17,785 nt of DNA from JBBQSF01 sp038214085 (GTDB taxonomy: Bacteria; Bacteroidota; Bacteroidia; Bacteroidales; CG2-30-32-10). This document shows, piece by piece, positions 14,001-17,785 of the stretch (within the stretch, counting starts at the first letter, position 1; each line of letters begins with the position of its first letter). The notes beneath the pieces are model-generated. The model saw only the letters and a list, made by a program, of their open reading frames with translations, was not told the DNA's origin and made no database searches. Made by a program: the position numbers and the translations under genes. The stretch spans positions 1-17,785 of the forward strand of contig JBBQSF010000060.1 of NCBI GenBank assembly GCA_038214085.1. Reading direction: 5' to 3'.

Positions 14001-15687
14001 ATCTAAAATAAAAATAGTTATGAAAACTTTTTTGCTGTTTGGAGTAGCGCTCCTTGCTGTTATCAATCTCCAAGCTCAGACAAATGAAGATGTTTATATT
14101 ATTGGCGGCTATAATCCTACCATTTCGGATGCTTTTAAAATTAATGAAAATCCAAAAATTACTGATACCGTTATTGCAAAACCACAGCTCAGTTATTCGA
14201 TACAATCCCAACCTATTAAGACTTCGTTTACTGTGGAGCCCATTAAGCCTGCAAAAATGATTGGTGAACCACTCACTAAACTGTACATGTCATATATTAA
14301 AATTGGGTTTGGTAATAAAATAACTCCATTTGGCGAAGTTTACGTGAACAATCTCCGGTCGAGCAATCAGAGCGTAGGTTTTTACTTTAAACACCTTTCT
14401 TCAGCAGGAAAAATAAAGGATTTTGGTTTTCCTGGTTATAGTGATAATAAAGCAAGTGTTTATGCCAACCGATATTTTCAGTTTCATACTCTAAAAGTCG
14501 AGGCAGACTATTTACGAAACGTAGTTCATTTATATGGATTTAAACCTTCGGAAATTCCACTATCAGATACGCTTGAAAAAGATGATTACAAGCAACGCTT
14601 TCTGAAAGTTGGTGGAGAAATCAATTATTTTAGCACCTATCCTGATTCGGCAAGGCTTAATCATTCCTTTGGTATCAAGTATTATAATTTATCCGATCTG
14701 TATCAATCAATGGAAGATCATATTGGTTTTAAAGGGAATATCAACAAAGGTGTAAAATTACTAGGGAAAAGCTTCGAAAATCAGTTGCTTGGGCTAAATA
14801 CCGTTGCTGATATATACGGGGATAACATAAGCGATACTTTAACAACAGAAGGAACTATCAAATTAAATCCATTTTACGCGGCTGATTATGACATTCTTAA
14901 AATAAATGTAGGTTTTAACGTGGTTTTTCAATTGAAGGAAGATGCAGAAGTGAAATTAAATCCTGATTTAAAACTCAGTTTAAATGTTGCCAACAATGTA
15001 TTTATTATTTTTGCTGGATACCGTGCAGATCAATACAGGAATAACCTTTTTGATTTTTCAGCAGAAAACCCATTTATCAATACAAAACTTCCTTTACTCT
15101 TTTCGAATAAAAAATCCGAATTGTATGGCGGAATTAAGGGCAGTCTTAGTTCATATCTCTCATATAATGCATATGTTTCAAAATCCACGATCGAGAATAT
15201 GCCCTTGTTTGTAACTGATACTGCTGATGTGTTGAAAAACCGCTTCACAGTTGTATATGATAAAGTAAAAGTGTTCAACACCCATACCGAAATCGCATTT
15301 CAGAAAACAGAAAAGTATAAGCTGATGTTGATTTCAAATTTCTATCAATATTTCACAACAGCAGAACTGGAGGCCTGGCATAAGCCAAATATGGATGTAA
15401 AGCTTGTATTTAATTATAATCTGAAAAATAAAATAATTGCAAAGGCTGAAATCTTTGCTTTGAATCGGGTTTATGCAAAAACATTCAGTGCTTCAAATCA
15501 GCCAGAAGTTTTTCCTGTTGCGTTAAAAGGAACGGTTGATGTGAATCTTGGTTTCGAATATCGTTATTCAAAGATACTTTCTGGATTTCTGAATTTCAAT
15601 AATATTGGAGCCATTCGTTATCAGCAATGGTATAATTATCCTTCGTATGGTTTTAATGCAATGGCAGGAATAACCTACGCACTGTAA
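13993..15687 (+). CDS. Outer-membrane beta-barrel protein without plug domain
   Basis: 564 residues. A signal peptide (about 1-29, hydrophobic FLLFGVALLAVINL, ending LQAQ) is followed by a short Pro-rich N-terminal region (about 30-95). The rest is built of alternating strands with many aromatic residues and Asn/Gly/Asp turns, for example YMSYIKIGFGN, GFYFKHLSS, GIKYYNLSD and LGFEYRYSK, as expected for a barrel of 16 or more strands. There is no TonB box or plug domain, so although relatives are often labelled TonB-dependent receptor, active uptake is not supported. The final residue is Leu instead of the usual aromatic. The start at 13993 is chosen from the strong ribosome binding site; the ATG at 14020 would also keep a signal peptide. 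It is coupled to the large TPR gene and followed by a terminator. Confidence 0.85.
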   Translation: MSKSKIKIVMKTFLLFGVALLAVINLQAQTNEDVYIIGGYNPTISDAFKINENPKITDTVIAKPQLSYSIQSQPIKTSFTVEPIKPAKMIGEPLTKLYMSYIKIGFGNKITPFGEVYVNNLRSSNQSVGFYFKHLSSAGKIKDFGFPGYSDNKASVYANRYFQFHTLKVEADYLRNVVHLYGFKPSEIPLSDTLEKDDYKQRFLKVGGEINYFSTYPDSARLNHSFGIKYYNLSDLYQSMEDHIGFKGNINKGVKLLGKSFENQLLGLNTVADIYGDNISDTLTTEGTIKLNPFYAADYDILKINVGFNVVFQLKEDAEVKLNPDLKLSLNVANNVFIIFAGYRADQYRNNLFDFSAENPFINTKLPLLFSNKKSELYGGIKGSLSSYLSYNAYVSKSTIENMPLFVTDTADVLKNRFTVVYDKVKVFNTHTEIAFQKTEKYKLMLISNFYQYFTTAELEAWHKPNMDVKLVFNYNLKNKIIAKAEIFALNRVYAKTFSASNQPEVFPVALKGTVDVNLGFEYRYSKILSGFLNFNNIGAIRYQQWYNYPSYGFNAMAGITYAL

Positions 15688-15739
15688 CCCCTTCAAAAAA
15701 GGCAGAAAAACAACCCATTAACATCATTATTTCATCTAT

Positions 15740-15781
15740 GAAAACATCAGTAAAATCGTTGGTTTTGCTGATGTTTTCTTT
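15740..15781 (+). terminator. Intrinsic terminator after the TPR/barrel operon
   Basis: GAAAACATCAG (15740-15750) pairs perfectly with CTGATGTTTTC (15768-15778). The 17-base loop contains a further AAAA/TTTT pairing. The stem runs into TTT, and this T-run overlaps the -33 element of gyrB. Confidence 0.75.
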
Positions 15782-15811
15782 GCTGTGTTCCAAAAAAAAA
15801 CAGTATATTTG
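15779..15811 (+). promoter_or_regulatory. Promoter of gyrB
   Basis: TTTG at 15779-15782 and TATATTTG at 15804-15811 are both exact consensus elements with a 21-base spacer, the best promoter match in the window. The ATG of gyrB lies 25 bases after the -7 box. Confidence 0.75.
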
Positions 15812-15836
15812 TGGCTATTCAAAAAATTGACAGGAA

Positions 15837-17785
15837 ATGAGTGATATTGAAAAAGAAATTACTGAAAATGGCGGTTATACAGCCGATAGTATTCAGGTAT
15901 TAGAAGGTCTCGAAGCAGTTAGAAAACGTCCTGCAATGTACATTGGTGACGTAAGCCAGCGTGGGTTGCATCATCTGGTTTATGAAGTTGTAGATAATTC
16001 AATTGATGAAGCTTTAGCAGGTTATTGTTCAAACATTGATGTATTTATCAATGAGGACAATTCCGTAACTGTTATAGACGATGGCCGTGGTATTCCAACG
16101 GATTGGCATGAAAAAGAACAAAAATCAGCACTTGAAGTGGTTTTAACTGTGTTACATGCTGGAGGAAAATTTAATAAAGATTCATATAAGGTTTCAGGAG
16201 GTTTACATGGTGTGGGGGTTTCATGTGTTAACGCATTGTCTTCACATTTAACCGTTAAAGTATTTCGCGACGGAAAAGCATACATGCAAGAATACGAATA
16301 CGGCAAAGCACTTTATCCGGTTAAGGAAACAGGTGACTCTGAAAGAACAGGAACAGAAATCACTTTTCTTCCTGATGCCAGTATTTTTATTACCACAACT
16401 TATGTATACGAAATCCTTACTTCACGTTTAAGGGAACTTGCTTTTCTAAATAAGGGAATAACCCTTAATATTACAGATAAAAGAGAAAAGGATGAAAATG
16501 GAAATTATATAGCCGAAACCTTTTTCTCAAGAGAAGGATTAAAGGAGTTTGTCAATTATCTTGATTCAACCCGCGAACGGTTGATGGAGGAACCTATTTA
16601 TATGGAAGGCGAAAAAAATGCTGTTCCAGTTGAAGTAGCGATGCAGTACAACAATTCTTTCTCTGAAAATACGCATTCGTACTGTAATAATATCAACACA
16701 CACGAAGGTGGAACTCACCTTTCTGGTTTCAGAAGAGCATTAACACGTACGTTGAAATCGTATGCAGATAAATCAGGCATGCTTTCAAAATTGAAATTTG
16801 ATATCAATGGCGATGACTTTCGTGAAGGATTAACGGCAATTATCTCAGTTAAAGTTCAGGAACCTCAGTTTGAAGGACAAACAAAAACAAAATTGGGGAA
16901 TTCGGATGTAATGGGTATTGTGGATCAGATTGTTTCTGAAATGCTTGCGTATTATCTCGAAGAACATCCAAAAGAAGCGAGAACCATTGTTAATAAAGTA
17001 ATTTTAGCTGCTACTGCACGTCATGCAGCCCGTAAGGCACGTGAACTAGTTCAGCGTAAAAGCGTTCTTATCGGATCAGGATTGCCCGGAAAACTTTCCG
17101 ATTGTTCGGAAACAGATCCTTCATTATGTGAAATATATTTGGTAGAAGGTGATTCTGCAGGTGGAACGGCTAAACAGGGTCGCGACAGGAAGTTTCAGGC
17201 TATTCTTCCATTAAGGGGAAAAATTCTGAATGTTGAAAAAGCTATGCAACATAAGGTTTATGATAGCGAAGAAATCAAAAACATGTTTACCGCTCTTGGT
17301 GTAAGTGTTGGAACAGAAGAAGACAGTAAAGCATTGAATCTGGAAAAAATCCGCTACCATAAAGTAATTATTATGACCGATGCGGATGTAGACGGAAGTC
17401 ATATTGCCACACTTATTCTTACGTTCTTTTTCCGATACATGAAGGAAATGATTGAAAACGGGTTTGTTTATATAGCAACGCCACCACTTTTTCTTGTGAA
17501 AAAAGGCAAAGAAGAGCGTTATTGCTGGACTGAAGAAGAGCAGAGAGCAATTGTAAGTGAGCTGACAAAAGACGGCACTAGTGGAAATGCACACATTCAA
17601 CGTTATAAAGGTCTCGGTGAAATGAACGCAGAACAACTTTGGTCAACCACTATGAATCCGGAATTCCGTACACTTCGCAAAGTAACCATAGACAATGGTG
17701 CTGAAGCTGATCGTATATTTTCAATGTTAATGGGTGATGAGGTTCCACCACGCAAAGAATTTATTGAGAAAAATGCAAAATATGC
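15837..17785 (+). CDS. gyrB: DNA gyrase subunit B, cut by window edge near its C-terminus
   Basis: 649 complete codons are visible and the frame is open at the edge. The product is the ATPase and strand-passage subunit of DNA gyrase. The GHKL ATPase domain shows YEVVDNSIDEALAG, DDGRGIP and GGLHGVGVSCVNALS in the first 130 residues. The TOPRIM domain shows the catalytic Glu in YLVEGDSAGGTAKQGRDR, then ILPLRGKILNVEKA and TDADVDGSHI. These forms favour GyrB over ParE. Bacteroidetes GyrB is about 650 residues and ends shortly after PRKEFIEKNA, which is where the window stops, so only a few residues should be missing. The start ATG is preceded by AGGA at very short spacing. It has its own promoter and is separated from the upstream operon by a terminator. 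Confidence 0.97.
   Translation, partial: MSDIEKEITENGGYTADSIQVLEGLEAVRKRPAMYIGDVSQRGLHHLVYEVVDNSIDEALAGYCSNIDVFINEDNSVTVIDDGRGIPTDWHEKEQKSALEVVLTVLHAGGKFNKDSYKVSGGLHGVGVSCVNALSSHLTVKVFRDGKAYMQEYEYGKALYPVKETGDSERTGTEITFLPDASIFITTTYVYEILTSRLRELAFLNKGITLNITDKREKDENGNYIAETFFSREGLKEFVNYLDSTRERLMEEPIYMEGEKNAVPVEVAMQYNNSFSENTHSYCNNINTHEGGTHLSGFRRALTRTLKSYADKSGMLSKLKFDINGDDFREGLTAIISVKVQEPQFEGQTKTKLGNSDVMGIVDQIVSEMLAYYLEEHPKEARTIVNKVILAATARHAARKARELVQRKSVLIGSGLPGKLSDCSETDPSLCEIYLVEGDSAGGTAKQGRDRKFQAILPLRGKILNVEKAMQHKVYDSEEIKNMFTALGVSVGTEEDSKALNLEKIRYHKVIIMTDADVDGSHIATLILTFFFRYMKEMIENGFVYIATPPLFLVKKGKEERYCWTEEEQRAIVSELTKDGTSGNAHIQRYKGLGEMNAEQLWSTTMNPEFRTLRKVTIDNGAEADRIFSMLMGDEVPPRKEFIEKNAKY

Noticed and set aside
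17211..17636. 141-codon open frame antisense to gyrB
   Set aside because: It lies wholly opposite the conserved TOPRIM-coding part of gyrB and is composed of residues expected from a reversed AT-rich gene.

Overview
The window looks like chromosomal DNA from a low-GC member of the Bacteroidota (Bacteroidetes). The evidence is the Bacteroidetes-type promoter motif (TAnnTTTG at -7, sometimes with TTTG near -33) ahead of several genes, a PorE-like TPR/PD40/OmpA protein, a large secreted TPR protein paired with a plug-less outer-membrane barrel protein, and a GyrB that is almost complete at about 649 residues (the short form without the enterobacterial insert). No phage, transposase, CRISPR or tRNA gene was recognised.

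Layout. 1-2967 (minus strand): a secreted protein of nine TPR units followed by an OmpA-family protein that runs off the left edge; together they form a probable two-gene envelope operon. 3125-3658 (plus): a cysteine-rich DUF4395 membrane protein. 3694-4902 (minus): ppnP (nucleoside phosphorylase) then a UbiA-like prenyltransferase, probably for menaquinone. 4903-5202: a non-coding stretch with nested inverted repeats and promoters facing both ways. 5203-6513 (plus): a stand-alone AAA ATPase with a nuclease-like C-terminus, ending 2 bases from the convergent asnB (6516-8378, minus). 8508-9791 (plus): purD, divergent from asnB. 9792-10296: about 500 bases without a gene, holding a cluster of imperfect short repeats, two competing hairpins and a palindrome beside the rnpB promoter. 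10297-10679: the RNase P RNA gene with a clear intrinsic terminator. 10869-15687 (plus): a 1043-residue TPR protein overlapping a 564-residue outer-membrane barrel protein. 15837 to the right edge (plus): gyrB, lacking only its last few residues.

How it fits together. Much of the window is housekeeping: RNA processing (rnpB), DNA topology (gyrB), purine synthesis (purD), asparagine synthesis (asnB), nucleoside salvage (ppnP) and quinone synthesis (UbiA-like). The cell-envelope genes are the two TPR-containing operons, one pairing a TPR protein with a probable peptidoglycan-anchored OmpA protein and the other pairing a TPR scaffold with a barrel. The second pair is the best candidate for an uncharacterised envelope machine, because the genes overlap, a strong ribosome binding site sits at the junction, and both products carry signal peptides. 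The 9.8-10.3 kb intergenic region is the most unusual non-coding DNA.
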